Below, piece after piece: positions 15,652-24,057 of a DNA stretch of 64,000 nt. Numbering within the stretch: the first letter of the stretch is position 1; each line of letters begins with the position of its first letter. The notes below the pieces were generated by a model. That model was not told the DNA's origin, ran no database searches, and saw only the letters and a program-made list of their open reading frames with translations. The translations under genes were made by a program, and so were the position numbers. Where the stretch lies: assembly GCA_022767745.1 (NCBI GenBank), contig JALENN010000006.1, positions 434,001 to 498,000 of the forward strand, given 5' to 3'. The DNA is from Alistipes sp. Its GTDB lineage: Bacteria; Bacteroidota; Bacteroidia; Bacteroidales; Rikenellaceae.

Positions 15652-17055
15652 TTACATGTTTGCTATAAGGTCAATGATGCGTCGCAGCGGTTCGGGCTGC
15701 CAGAAGCCGGCGACCAGGGCCGCGGCCAGCAGCGTGAGGGCGCTGTATGAGAGGCGCGAGTCGATCTTCGACAGGTGCAGCTCGTCCTGGTTGGGCTGGT
15801 AGCACAGCTTTATTATGCGGTAGCATATCGAGTAGATGACGATGCAGAGCAGCAGCACGATGACGGCGGCGAGCCACCATGCGCCGTCGGCGAGTGTCTG
15901 CGAGAGTATCATCAGCTCCGAGACGAAGAGCGGCGAGGGCGGGAATGCCAGCACGGCCACCATGCCGACGATCATGCCTATTGCTCCGATGCGGTTTATG
16001 TTGATGTAGTCGCCGATGCGGTTTATTCGGTATCCGTTGTATATCTGCCTTACGACGGCCATCTGCAGGAAGAGGCTGCTCTTGATGAGGGTGTGGCATG
16101 CCACGTGCAGTATTGCCGCCCAGGCGCCTATGCCGCCCACGCCGAGGCCTATGGCGGCGATGCCCATGTTCTCGACGGTCGAGTATGAGAGGAAACGCTT
16201 GTAGTTGTTCGTTCGGCGCAGGAAGAGCGCGCCCACGGCCAGACTCAGCACGCCGATGAGGATCATCACGTGGCGCACCCAGTCGAATACCTCCGAGGCG
16301 GCGAAGAGCCGGTATATGCGGAATATGGCCAGGAAACCGGCGTTTACCAGTCCCGTCGATATGAGGGCCGAGGCGGGGGCCGGCGCGGCGAAGTTGGCGT
16401 CGACGCCTATGGTGTAGAGCGGGAATATCTCCATCTTGCAGCTGTATCCCGTGAGTATGAGCAGGAACGCGGTCTTCAGATAGAGCGGGTTGCCGTCGGC
16501 CACCATCGTGCGCAGGGCGGCGTAGTCGAGCGACTGGTTCTGCACGGCGGCGCTGAGCATCAGTATGCCGAGGTAGGCGATGGCGATGCCCGTCGAGCAT
16601 ACGAACAGGTACTTCCACGTGGCCTCGAGCGACGCCTCCGAGCGGCGGTGGTATATGATGCCGGCGGCGCTGAGCGTGGTGGCCTCCATGAGGATCCACG
16701 TCACGGCCATGTTGTCGGCGAAGTAAACGCCCGTGATTGCGGTGGTGAGCATCATCAGCAGGGCGAAGTATACGCGGTAGGTCTTCAGGTCGTCGTCCCT
16801 GAGGTAGCGCTCCGAGTGCAGGGCGACGAAGGTGGCCACCACGGCCATCAGCAGGTAGAAGAAGGTGCCTGCGGTGTCGAAGGTGAAGAATCCGCCCGAC
16901 GAGGTGCCGTAGAGTCCCCCGCCGAGGAGCATGGCGGCGAAGGCGGCGTGCACGGTGAAGTGCAGCGTGCAGAGCAGGTGTACCGTGCGGCGGCTGCGTG
17001 CGAAGAACGCGGCGGCGGCAGTGGCGGTCCACAGTGCGAAGAAGAGGTATATCAT
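15652..17055 (-). CDS. Ehr-type complex: HyfF-like antiporter subunit
   Basis: The 467-residue polytopic protein (about 13-14 membrane helices) belongs to the NuoL/M/N-MrpA/D family. It has the Lys-containing TM segment in altered form (SCKMEIFPLYTIG) and LSYSTVENMG, as in HyfF. It forms part of the ion-translocating membrane arm. The start codon follows the HyfE-like gene by 19 nt, and the stop is 2 nt from the large-subunit ATG, so translation is probably coupled. The GxKxGxxPxHxWLP motif of canonical antiporters is degenerate here, which also happens in HyfF. Confidence 0.88.
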   Translation of the reverse strand: MIYLFFALWTATAAAAFFARSRRTVHLLCTLHFTVHAAFAAMLLGGGLYGTSSGGFFTFDTAGTFFYLLMAVVATFVALHSERYLRDDDLKTYRVYFALLMMLTTAITGVYFADNMAVTWILMEATTLSAAGIIYHRRSEASLEATWKYLFVCSTGIAIAYLGILMLSAAVQNQSLDYAALRTMVADGNPLYLKTAFLLILTGYSCKMEIFPLYTIGVDANFAAPAPASALISTGLVNAGFLAIFRIYRLFAASEVFDWVRHVMILIGVLSLAVGALFLRRTNNYKRFLSYSTVENMGIAAIGLGVGGIGAWAAILHVACHTLIKSSLFLQMAVVRQIYNGYRINRIGDYININRIGAIGMIVGMVAVLAFPPSPLFVSELMILSQTLADGAWWLAAVIVLLLCIVIYSICYRIIKLCYQPNQDELHLSKIDSRLSYSALTLLAAALVAGFWQPEPLRRIIDLIANM

Positions 17056-17074
17056 TGTTTGGTTCTTTTGCGTG

Positions 17075-17704
17075 TTAGTCCTTAACGTGAGTGAGCGAGT
17101 CGCTGTCGACGGAGTGTATCTTGTCGTCGACCTTGGTCATGAACATGCCGAGCATGAGCACCGAGATGAGGATGTCGAGCAGTATGGCCGTGTTGATAAG
17201 TATCGGCATCTCGACGCCTATGGCCATCGAGAAGAGGAACACGCCGTTCTCGATGACGAGGAATCCCACCATGTGGGTGAAGATGCGCGAGCGCAGCACG
17301 ATGAGGATGAGCCCGCTGAGCAGGGCGTAGAGCGCCACGCCGAAGAATATCATGTGCACCGACTGGTCGGCCACGTAGTAGGTGGTGACGGCGCTGGCGG
17401 CCAGTGCCGCGCCCGAGAGCATCAGTGCGTTGAAGTGGGTCGATCCCGACTTGCTGACGCGGTTGATCTTCGTCTTGCGGATCACGCGCATGAGGATGGC
17501 GGGCACGATCAGGGCCTTGAATATGAGCGTCTCGAGTATGACGAACGACAGCTCGACCCAGTCGAGCGAGTGGAGGCGCAGCAGGGCTATGCCGAGCAGG
17601 ATCCAGCCCTGGAAGGCGATGATCGAGGCATAGTTGCGGAAACGCTCGACGATCGACAGATAGATGAGCGTTATGACGTACAGTATTATGAGCGATAGAA
17701 GCAT
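17075..17704 (-). CDS. Ehr-type complex: HyfE-like membrane subunit
   Basis: The 209-residue, mostly helical membrane protein ends in a NuoK-like segment with a membrane-embedded Glu (GFLVIENGVFLFSMAIG). This matches HyfE of hydrogenase-4 in length and position in the gene order B-C-E-F-G-HI. It contributes to the proton or sodium path between the antiporter subunits and the electron-transfer arm. It starts 4 nt after the HyfC-like gene ends. Confidence 0.87.
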   Translation of the reverse strand: MLLSLIILYVITLIYLSIVERFRNYASIIAFQGWILLGIALLRLHSLDWVELSFVILETLIFKALIVPAILMRVIRKTKINRVSKSGSTHFNALMLSGAALAASAVTTYYVADQSVHMIFFGVALYALLSGLILIVLRSRIFTHMVGFLVIENGVFLFSMAIGVEMPILINTAILLDILISVLMLGMFMTKVDDKIHSVDSDSLTHVKD

Positions 17705-17708
17705 TGCG

Positions 17709-18629
17709 TCAGATGTTTATGTCGAGTTGCAGCAGGTATCCTATGAAGAATATGAGGGCGGCCAGCGCCGATATGGTCACCATGAAGGTGGTGTTGCGCG
17801 AGAGCTTGTTGCGCGCCTGTGTCGATTCGACGATGCCCACCGACACTCCCGTGAGCAGTATCGCCACGGGGGCGGCGAACCACCACTTGAAGCAGCTGAC
17901 GGTGGCGATGGCGTTGGCGGCGATCATCGAGAATGCGGCGGTCTTGAGCCAGCCGCCGATGCGTATCATCAGCATGTCGATGCCGCCGTAGTCGAGGCAC
18001 ATGACCTCGTGTATCATCGTCAGCTCGAGGTGCGTGCGCGGGTCCTCGACGGGGACGCGGCCCGCCTCGACGAACGTTATGCGCAGGAAGAGGTATGCCG
18101 CCAGCAGCATCACCAGCGTCAGGTGCAGGTCGAACGACTGCTTGACGGCGAAGATGTCGGCGAAGGTGGTGTATCCGCAGAACATGGCCAGCGTGGCGAA
18201 GCCTATCATCAGCGCGGGCTCGATCAGGGCGCCGTAGAGCGCCTCGCGCGAGGCTCCCATCCCCTCGAACGACGATCCGGTGTCCATGGCCGCCAGTATG
18301 AGGGCGGCGCGTGCCAGCGCCAGCGTGTAGGCGAAGCAGATGATGTCGCCCTCGAACGAGATTATGGGTTCGAGGTCGGCCACGGGTATGAGCAGCGTGG
18401 CCGTGATGGCGGCGGCCAGGTATACGGCCGGGGCCACGCGGAAGAGCAGCGTTGTGGTGTGCGAGTAAACGGCGCCCTTTGCGGCCAGCAGCCGCGCGTC
18501 GCGCAGGTGCTGGAAGAAGCTGACGCCCTTTCGCCCGGCCAGGCGCGCCCGCAGGCGGTTGATTACGCCGGGGATGGCTATTGCGACGGCTGCCATGAGC
18601 AGCGTGTTGAGCAGTGTCTTGACGATCAT
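17709..18629 (-). CDS. Ehr-type complex: HyfC-like (NuoH-type) membrane subunit
   Basis: The 306-residue protein has eight or so membrane helices and the NuoH-family loop RVPVEDPRTHLELTMIHE, rich in the conserved acidic residues that form the interface with the NuoB/NuoD-like subunits. This is the subunit that couples electron transfer to the membrane arm in complex I and group 4 hydrogenases. Length is the HyfC norm. It lies 4 nt after the HyfB-like gene. Confidence 0.9.
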   Translation of the reverse strand: MIVKTLLNTLLMAAVAIAIPGVINRLRARLAGRKGVSFFQHLRDARLLAAKGAVYSHTTTLLFRVAPAVYLAAAITATLLIPVADLEPIISFEGDIICFAYTLALARAALILAAMDTGSSFEGMGASREALYGALIEPALMIGFATLAMFCGYTTFADIFAVKQSFDLHLTLVMLLAAYLFLRITFVEAGRVPVEDPRTHLELTMIHEVMCLDYGGIDMLMIRIGGWLKTAAFSMIAANAIATVSCFKWWFAAPVAILLTGVSVGIVESTQARNKLSRNTTFMVTISALAALIFFIGYLLQLDINI

Positions 18630-18633
18630 GGCC

Positions 18634-20622
18634 TTAAAGTATGTTGAAGAGTGAGAGTACGAACACCAGCACCAGGAACATCAGGGCGAAGAATATGTAG
18701 TTGTTTATCTTGCCCGTTCGCAGGCGCATGATTCGCTGGTTTATCATGCGCAGCATCTCGATCCACCATGCCGAGAAGAGGCGTCCTACGCGGTCCTTGT
18801 GGCGTACGTTGTAGTTGCGGACGGCCGGGGGGAATATCTCGCCCTTGTCGACGACGCGGCCCTCCACGATGTCGCTGTTGAAGGTCGAGGCGAGGCTTTC
18901 GAGGCCCTCGGCGAACGACTCTCCCGTGTACTGCATGCGGGCGTCGGGGGCGGTGAAGCCGCATCCCCACGTGGGGCCCTGCGTGACGTTGCGGCGGCGC
19001 TGTGCGCGCACCTTCACGGTGTAGAGCAGTGCGGCGAGGATTATGAGCAGCGCGGCGGTGAGCGACACGCGCGTGAGCGTGGGCGCCACGTCGGCCTCGA
19101 CCAGATATACGGCCGCGGGCGAGAACTCGGCCGCGGCGGCCGACACCACCCTCACGGCATACTGGGGCAGCAGGCCCGCCATGATGATGCCGGCGGCGGG
19201 TATGGCCATGGCTCCGAGACGCAGGCCCTCGACCTCGCGTACGCTGTTCATGCCCTCGTGTCGGGGCGAGCCGAGGAATATCACGCCGAAGAGCTTGGCG
19301 AATGCCAGCAGCACGATGCCGCCGATGAGGGCCAGGGCGGTGATGCCGCCCACGGCATAGAGCACGTTCACGCCGTTGCTGACGCTGTCCATCATGCCCA
19401 GGTATATGAGGAACTCGCCCGCGAAGCCGTTCAGGGGCGGCAGGGCGCATATGGCGGCCGTGGCCAGCAGGAACAGCGCCGCCGTGACGGGCATGCGCTT
19501 GGCGGCGCCGCCGAAGTGGTCGAGCAGCGTGGTGTGCATCTGCGAGTAGAGGTTGCCCGCGCCGAAGTACAGCAGCGACTTGAAGAGCGAGTGGTTGAGC
19601 GTGTGCAGCAGGGCGCCGCAGAGGGCTATCGACGCCACGACGGGGTCGTCGGCCCCGGCGCCGAGGGCGGCCACGCCCAGGGCGATGAATATGATGCCGA
19701 CGTTTTCCATGCTCGAGTATGCGAGCAGCCGCTTGGCGTCGTTCTGCGCGGCGGCCTGCACGGCGCCCCACAGTCCCGTCACCACGCCCACGGCCAGCAG
19801 GATGATGCCGGCGGTGTGGAGCTGCCCCACCTCGGTGATCTCGCCCGCGACGCGTATGATGCCGTAGACGCCCGTCTTGATCATCACGCCCGACATGAGG
19901 GCCGAGACGTGCGACGGAGCGGCGGGGTGAGCCTCGGGCAGCCATACGTGCATGGGGAATATTCCGGCCTTCATGCCGAATCCGATGAGGAATATGACGA
20001 AGAGCGAGAGCGTGTGCCGCGAGGCGTAGCAGTATGGCAGCGCGTCGAAGTCGGCCGTGCCGCACACGGCGTCGATGCCGGCGAAGCCCGCCACGAGGAA
20101 CACGAACCCGACGTGCATCATTATCAGGTAGGTGAGGGCGGCGCGCAGCACCTCGGGGCGCTGGGCGTCGAAGAGAATGAGCAGGAACGAGGCTATGGTC
20201 ATCATCTCCCACCCGAAGAGGAACGAGAATCCGCCGCTCGACGTGACGACCATCATCATCGAGACGACGAGCGCCACGAGCGAGAGGTAGTGCAGCGAGA
20301 ACTGCACCGACGACTTCTTGCCGTAGTAGTGCTTCATGTACCCGCACGAGTAGAGCGATGCGGATACCGACGATATGGCTATTATCAGTAGGAAGAGGGC
20401 CGACAGCGGGTCTACCGTGAGGCTCTCGGGGCCGAACAGGGGTCCCTGCATTCGGGCCAGTTGCAGTGTCTCGCCCGTGGCGAGGCACCTTGCGGCTGTT
20501 GCCGCGGCGGCTACCGCGGCGGCTGTGGTTGCGGCGGTTGCGGCCCAGGCCTTCCAACGCACGGGCAGGGCGAATATTATCGCCGCCAGCAGTGCGAAGG
20601 CCAGTAACAGATGGAGATACAT
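18634..20622 (-). CDS. Ehr-type complex: HyfB-like antiporter subunit, first gene of the operon
   Basis: The 662-residue NuoL/MrpA-like protein has about 16 membrane helices. It carries the ion-channel motifs intact: GWEMMTIASFLL with the TM5 Glu, and GMKAGIFPMHVWLPEAHPAA with the TM7 Lys, so it can in principle pump H+ or Na+. A cytoplasmic stretch (about 520-600) has a cysteine-containing PTWGCGF segment like HyfB. It is first in the operon and lies 108 nt after rsmE; no TAnnTTTG box is visible in the gap, so cotranscription with rsmE is possible. Confidence 0.9.
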   Translation of the reverse strand: MYLHLLLAFALLAAIIFALPVRWKAWAATAATTAAAVAAAATAARCLATGETLQLARMQGPLFGPESLTVDPLSALFLLIIAISSVSASLYSCGYMKHYYGKKSSVQFSLHYLSLVALVVSMMMVVTSSGGFSFLFGWEMMTIASFLLILFDAQRPEVLRAALTYLIMMHVGFVFLVAGFAGIDAVCGTADFDALPYCYASRHTLSLFVIFLIGFGMKAGIFPMHVWLPEAHPAAPSHVSALMSGVMIKTGVYGIIRVAGEITEVGQLHTAGIILLAVGVVTGLWGAVQAAAQNDAKRLLAYSSMENVGIIFIALGVAALGAGADDPVVASIALCGALLHTLNHSLFKSLLYFGAGNLYSQMHTTLLDHFGGAAKRMPVTAALFLLATAAICALPPLNGFAGEFLIYLGMMDSVSNGVNVLYAVGGITALALIGGIVLLAFAKLFGVIFLGSPRHEGMNSVREVEGLRLGAMAIPAAGIIMAGLLPQYAVRVVSAAAAEFSPAAVYLVEADVAPTLTRVSLTAALLIILAALLYTVKVRAQRRRNVTQGPTWGCGFTAPDARMQYTGESFAEGLESLASTFNSDIVEGRVVDKGEIFPPAVRNYNVRHKDRVGRLFSAWWIEMLRMINQRIMRLRTGKINNYIFFALMFLVLVFVLSLFNIL

Positions 20623-20730
20623 GTGTCTACGATATGTTTGTCAATCAATGGCAATTGTGGCCGTATTCCGTGCGCCGGGGGGTGTCCGCGGCGGCGGAGT
20701 GCGGTCTTTACTGTGTCTGAAAACGGTGCG

Positions 20731-21441
20731 CTACAGGGCATTTGCCACCGACGTCATGACCACGGCGGCCACGGCGGCGGTTTCGGTGCGCAGGCGCTGG
20801 TCGCCGAGCGTTACGGCGGTGAAGCGGTTTTCGAGCGCAAAATTAATCTCTTCGGGCGAAAAATCTCCCTCGGGGCCGATTAAAATTACCGCGGGCGCGC
20901 CTTTTTCGATGGCGCGGGGCAGGTATGCCTTGGGCTGGCCGGTCGCGGCGCAGTGGGCGATGAGGCGCACGGGCGCGGACGTCGAGGCCACCAGGTCGGC
21001 GAAGCGCGTCATGGGGTCTATCTGCGGCAGGAATGCCTTGAGCGACTGCTTCATGGCTGCGACGACGATGCGGCGGGCGCGCTCGTCGTTTATCGACCGG
21101 CGCTCGCTGTGGTCGCAGAGCAGGGGCACGATGCGCGTGACACCCACCTCGACGGCCTTCTCGAGGAACCACTCGAAGCGGTCGATGTTCTTGGTGGGGG
21201 CTACGGCCATGGTGAGCTCGTAGGGCAGGCGCCCGTAGTCGGGCGTGGTCTCGACGATCTGCACGGTGCAGTGCCTGGGCGAGGGGTCGGCCACCTGCGC
21301 GCGGAAGAGGTTTCCGCGGCCGTCGGTAAGGTGGAGCGTGTCGCCGACGCCCATCCGCAGCACGCGCACGCAGTGTTTCGACTCCTCCTCGCCGAGCGTG
21401 TAGAGGGGCGGTGTGATGTCGGGAGCGTAGAATAGTTGCAT
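20731..21441 (-). CDS. rsmE: 16S rRNA (uracil1498-N3)-methyltransferase
   Basis: The start at 21441 (MQLFYAPD) is chosen because it aligns with the family N-terminus; upstream frame is non-coding. The 236-residue SPOUT enzyme methylates U1498 of 16S rRNA. A PUA-like N-terminal domain with HCVRVLRMGVGDTLHLTDG precedes the knotted domain with LIGPEGDFSPEE and VTLGDQRLRTETAA, the SAM-binding signature. Length is normal. A TATCTTTG box lies 35 nt upstream. Confidence 0.95.
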   Translation of the reverse strand: MQLFYAPDITPPLYTLGEEESKHCVRVLRMGVGDTLHLTDGRGNLFRAQVADPSPRHCTVQIVETTPDYGRLPYELTMAVAPTKNIDRFEWFLEKAVEVGVTRIVPLLCDHSERRSINDERARRIVVAAMKQSLKAFLPQIDPMTRFADLVASTSAPVRLIAHCAATGQPKAYLPRAIEKGAPAVILIGPEGDFSPEEINFALENRFTAVTLGDQRLRTETAAVAAVVMTSVANAL

Positions 21442-21475
21442 GTCGGATGTGGTGTGTCTATTGTGTTGTCGGGGA

Positions 21476-21483
21476 CAAAGATA
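21476..21483 (-). promoter_or_regulatory. -7 box for rsmE and possibly the Ehr operon
   Basis: TATCTTTG on the minus strand. It is the nearest visible promoter for everything from rsmE through 13358. Confidence 0.6.
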
Positions 21484-21642
21484 CGAAAAGCGGCGCCGAA
21501 AATGATCCCCGCCGCCCTTTTTTCTGCCGCGGCCGCCCGCACGCCCGGTGGCGGGACCGCTCTCCCGCCCTTTCTGCCGCGGCGGGCGAAGGCGTCTCTG
21601 CGGCCGCGTGGGTGGGGTCGGGGGCGAAAACTGCGCTTGCGA

Positions 21643-21674
21643 TTTGTCTCTGCGCGCGCCTTTGATTACTTTTG
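21643..21674 (+). promoter_or_regulatory. Promoter for the M3 peptidase operon
   Basis: TTTG (21643-21646), 20 nt, then TACTTTTG (21667-21674) fit both Bacteroidota promoter elements, 65 nt before the ATG at 21739. Confidence 0.7.
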
Positions 21675-21738
21675 TAGTCGCGCCGCGGCCGCCGATGGCT
21701 GCGGCAAGGGTTTCGACAATCAAATATTACACTGTAAA

Positions 21739-24045
21739 ATGAGAAAAATATTCGGTTTATCATTGTCCCTGATTCTGACCATGACACTTTCTGGATGCCA
21801 CCGCCCTGCGGCCGAGGCGGAGAACCCGCTGCTGGCCGAGACCTGGGAGACGCCATTCGGCGTGCCCCCCTTCGACGACATTGCCACGGAGCACTTCGCC
21901 CCCGCCTTCGAGCGCGGCATGTCGCTGCATGACGAGCAGATCGACGCCATCGTCTCGTCGTCGGACGCCCCCACCTTCGACAACGTGATCCTCGCCTTCG
22001 ACAATTCGGGCAAGATTCTGTCGCGCGCGTGGACGGTGTTCGGGCTTCTTAACGCCGCCGACACTGACGAGGCCATGCAGGCCGTGGCGGCCGAAATGTC
22101 GCCCCGCATCACGGCACACTACGACGCCGTGATGATGAATGGCGCGCTCTTCGACAAGGTGCGTGAGGTCTACGACGCGCGCCTGTCGGCGGGCCTCACG
22201 CCCGAGCAGATGCGCCTTACCGAGAAGACCTACACGGCCTTCGTGCGCTCGGGAGCGCTGCTGGACGAGGCGCAGAAGGAGCGCCTGAAGCAGATCAACA
22301 CCCGCCTGTCGGAGCTCTCGGTCACCTTTGCCGAGAACCTTCTGGCGGAGAACAACGCCTACATGCTCGATGTCCCCGCCGACAGCCTCGTGGGGCTGCT
22401 GCCCGCGGTGCGCGAGGCGGCGCTCGACACGGGCGAGGCGCGCGGCCGCAAGGGACACTACGTCTTCACGCTCGACAAGCCGAGCATGATACCCTTCCTC
22501 ACGGGGGCGCGTAACCGCGACCTGCGCCGCGAGATCTACGAGGCCTATCTCTCGCGCTGCAACCACGACGACGGACACGACAACAAGGCCGTTGTGGCCG
22601 AGATGGCGCAGCTGCGCAGCGAGAAGGCGCGTCTGCTGGGCTACGCCAGCTATGCGGCCTACGTGACGGCCGACGAGATGGCGGGCACGCCCGAGGCCGT
22701 GTACGGTGTGCTGGACGAGATATGGACGCCGGCGCTGGCCCGCGCCCGCGAGGAGGTGGCCGCCATGGAGCCGCTGCTGCGCCGCGACGAGGGCGCCGGG
22801 GCGACACTCGAGCCGTGGGACTGGTGGTACTATGCCGAGAAGGTGCGCGAGGCCGAGTATGACCTCTCGGAGAGCGAGGTGCGCGACTACCTGTCGCTCG
22901 ACAACGTCAAGGTCGGCGTCTTCTTCCTCGCGAACCGCCTCTACGGCATCACGTTCCGTCCGGCGTCGGTGCCCCTCTACAACGACGAGTGCGAGGCCTA
23001 CGAGGTGATCGATGCCGACGAGTCGACGCTCGGCCTGCTCTACTTCGACTTCCACCCGCGTGCCGGCAAGCAGGGCGGCGCATGGTGCGGGTCGTTCACC
23101 GAGACCTGGTACGACGACAAGGACGAGCGCCACGGCCCCGTGGTGAGCGTGGTGTGCAACTTCACCCGCCCGTCGGGCCGCACGCCGGCGCTGCTGTCGA
23201 TAGACGAGACGCAGACGCTCTTCCACGAGTTCGGCCACGCGCTGCACAGCCTCTTCTCGGAGGTGCGCTACCGCGGCCTTGCCGAGGTCGAGGGCGATTT
23301 CGTCGAGCTGCCGTCGCAGATCATGGAGAACTGGGCGCTCACGCCCGAGCTGCTGCGCCGCTATGCGGTCAACTACCGCACGGGCGAGGTTATCCCCGAC
23401 GACATCATCGGGCGCATCGAGCGCAGCCGCCTCTTCAACACGGGCTTCACCACCACCGAGCTGGTGGCGGCGGCGCTGGCCGACCTCGACATACACTCGC
23501 TGCCGGACGGCAAGGTGGGCGACGTGAACGCCTTCGAGCGTGCCGCCCTGACCGAGAAGCGCGGCCTCATCCCGCAGATAGCGCCGCGCTACCGCTACCC
23601 CTACTTCAGCCATATCTTCGACGGCGGCTACGCCTCGGGCTACTACTTCTACATTTGGGCCGAGGTGCTCGACAAGGATGCCTTCCAGGCCTTTGTCGAG
23701 AGCGGCGACCTCTTCAGCCGCGACGTGGCGGAGCGTTTCCGCCGCGAGGTACTCTCGCGCGGCGGCACCCGCAGCGGCATGGAGATGTACCGCGCGTTCC
23801 GCGGTGCCGATCCCGACGACCGTGCCCTGCTGCGTGCCCGCGGCTTCATCGAGGATGAGCCTGCGGCCGGGGCCGACACGCTGCGCCGCGACGTGGGCGT
23901 GGTCGATACGCGTGCCCAGGCGCGCGAGCGCGCCGAGCGTTCGCGCCGCGAGAGGGCCGAGGCCCGTGCGGCCGATTCGCTGGCCAGGGTGCGTGAGGCC
24001 GACTCGCTGGCGGCGCTGGGCCTCAAGGCGGAGGATAACGAATAA
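21739..24045 (+). CDS. Lipoprotein M3 peptidase (peptidyl-dipeptidase Dcp type)
   Basis: The ATG at 21739 gives a lipoprotein signal (TMTLSGC); the open frame upstream to 21436 contains the promoter. The 768-residue zinc peptidase cleaves dipeptides from peptide C-termini, here probably in the periplasm or at the surface. The HEFGHALH zinc motif starts at residue 496 with the downstream Glu in EVEGDFVELPSQ, and the C-terminal GYASGYYFYIWAEVLDKDAF is typical of Dcp. An extra C-terminal tail of about 60 charged Arg/Ala/Glu residues is unusual and may be a coiled coil. It is followed after 12 nt by a cytosolic paralogue. Confidence 0.93.
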   Translation: MRKIFGLSLSLILTMTLSGCHRPAAEAENPLLAETWETPFGVPPFDDIATEHFAPAFERGMSLHDEQIDAIVSSSDAPTFDNVILAFDNSGKILSRAWTVFGLLNAADTDEAMQAVAAEMSPRITAHYDAVMMNGALFDKVREVYDARLSAGLTPEQMRLTEKTYTAFVRSGALLDEAQKERLKQINTRLSELSVTFAENLLAENNAYMLDVPADSLVGLLPAVREAALDTGEARGRKGHYVFTLDKPSMIPFLTGARNRDLRREIYEAYLSRCNHDDGHDNKAVVAEMAQLRSEKARLLGYASYAAYVTADEMAGTPEAVYGVLDEIWTPALARAREEVAAMEPLLRRDEGAGATLEPWDWWYYAEKVREAEYDLSESEVRDYLSLDNVKVGVFFLANRLYGITFRPASVPLYNDECEAYEVIDADESTLGLLYFDFHPRAGKQGGAWCGSFTETWYDDKDERHGPVVSVVCNFTRPSGRTPALLSIDETQTLFHEFGHALHSLFSEVRYRGLAEVEGDFVELPSQIMENWALTPELLRRYAVNYRTGEVIPDDIIGRIERSRLFNTGFTTTELVAAALADLDIHSLPDGKVGDVNAFERAALTEKRGLIPQIAPRYRYPYFSHIFDGGYASGYYFYIWAEVLDKDAFQAFVESGDLFSRDVAERFRREVLSRGGTRSGMEMYRAFRGADPDDRALLRARGFIEDEPAAGADTLRRDVGVVDTRAQARERAERSRRERAEARAADSLARVREADSLAALGLKAEDNE

Positions 24046-24057
24046 CGTTTTTGCGAC

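Noticed and set aside
18626..20557. 643-codon minus-strand frame overlapping the HyfB-like gene
   Set aside because: Arg/His/Pro-rich shadow without membrane helices.
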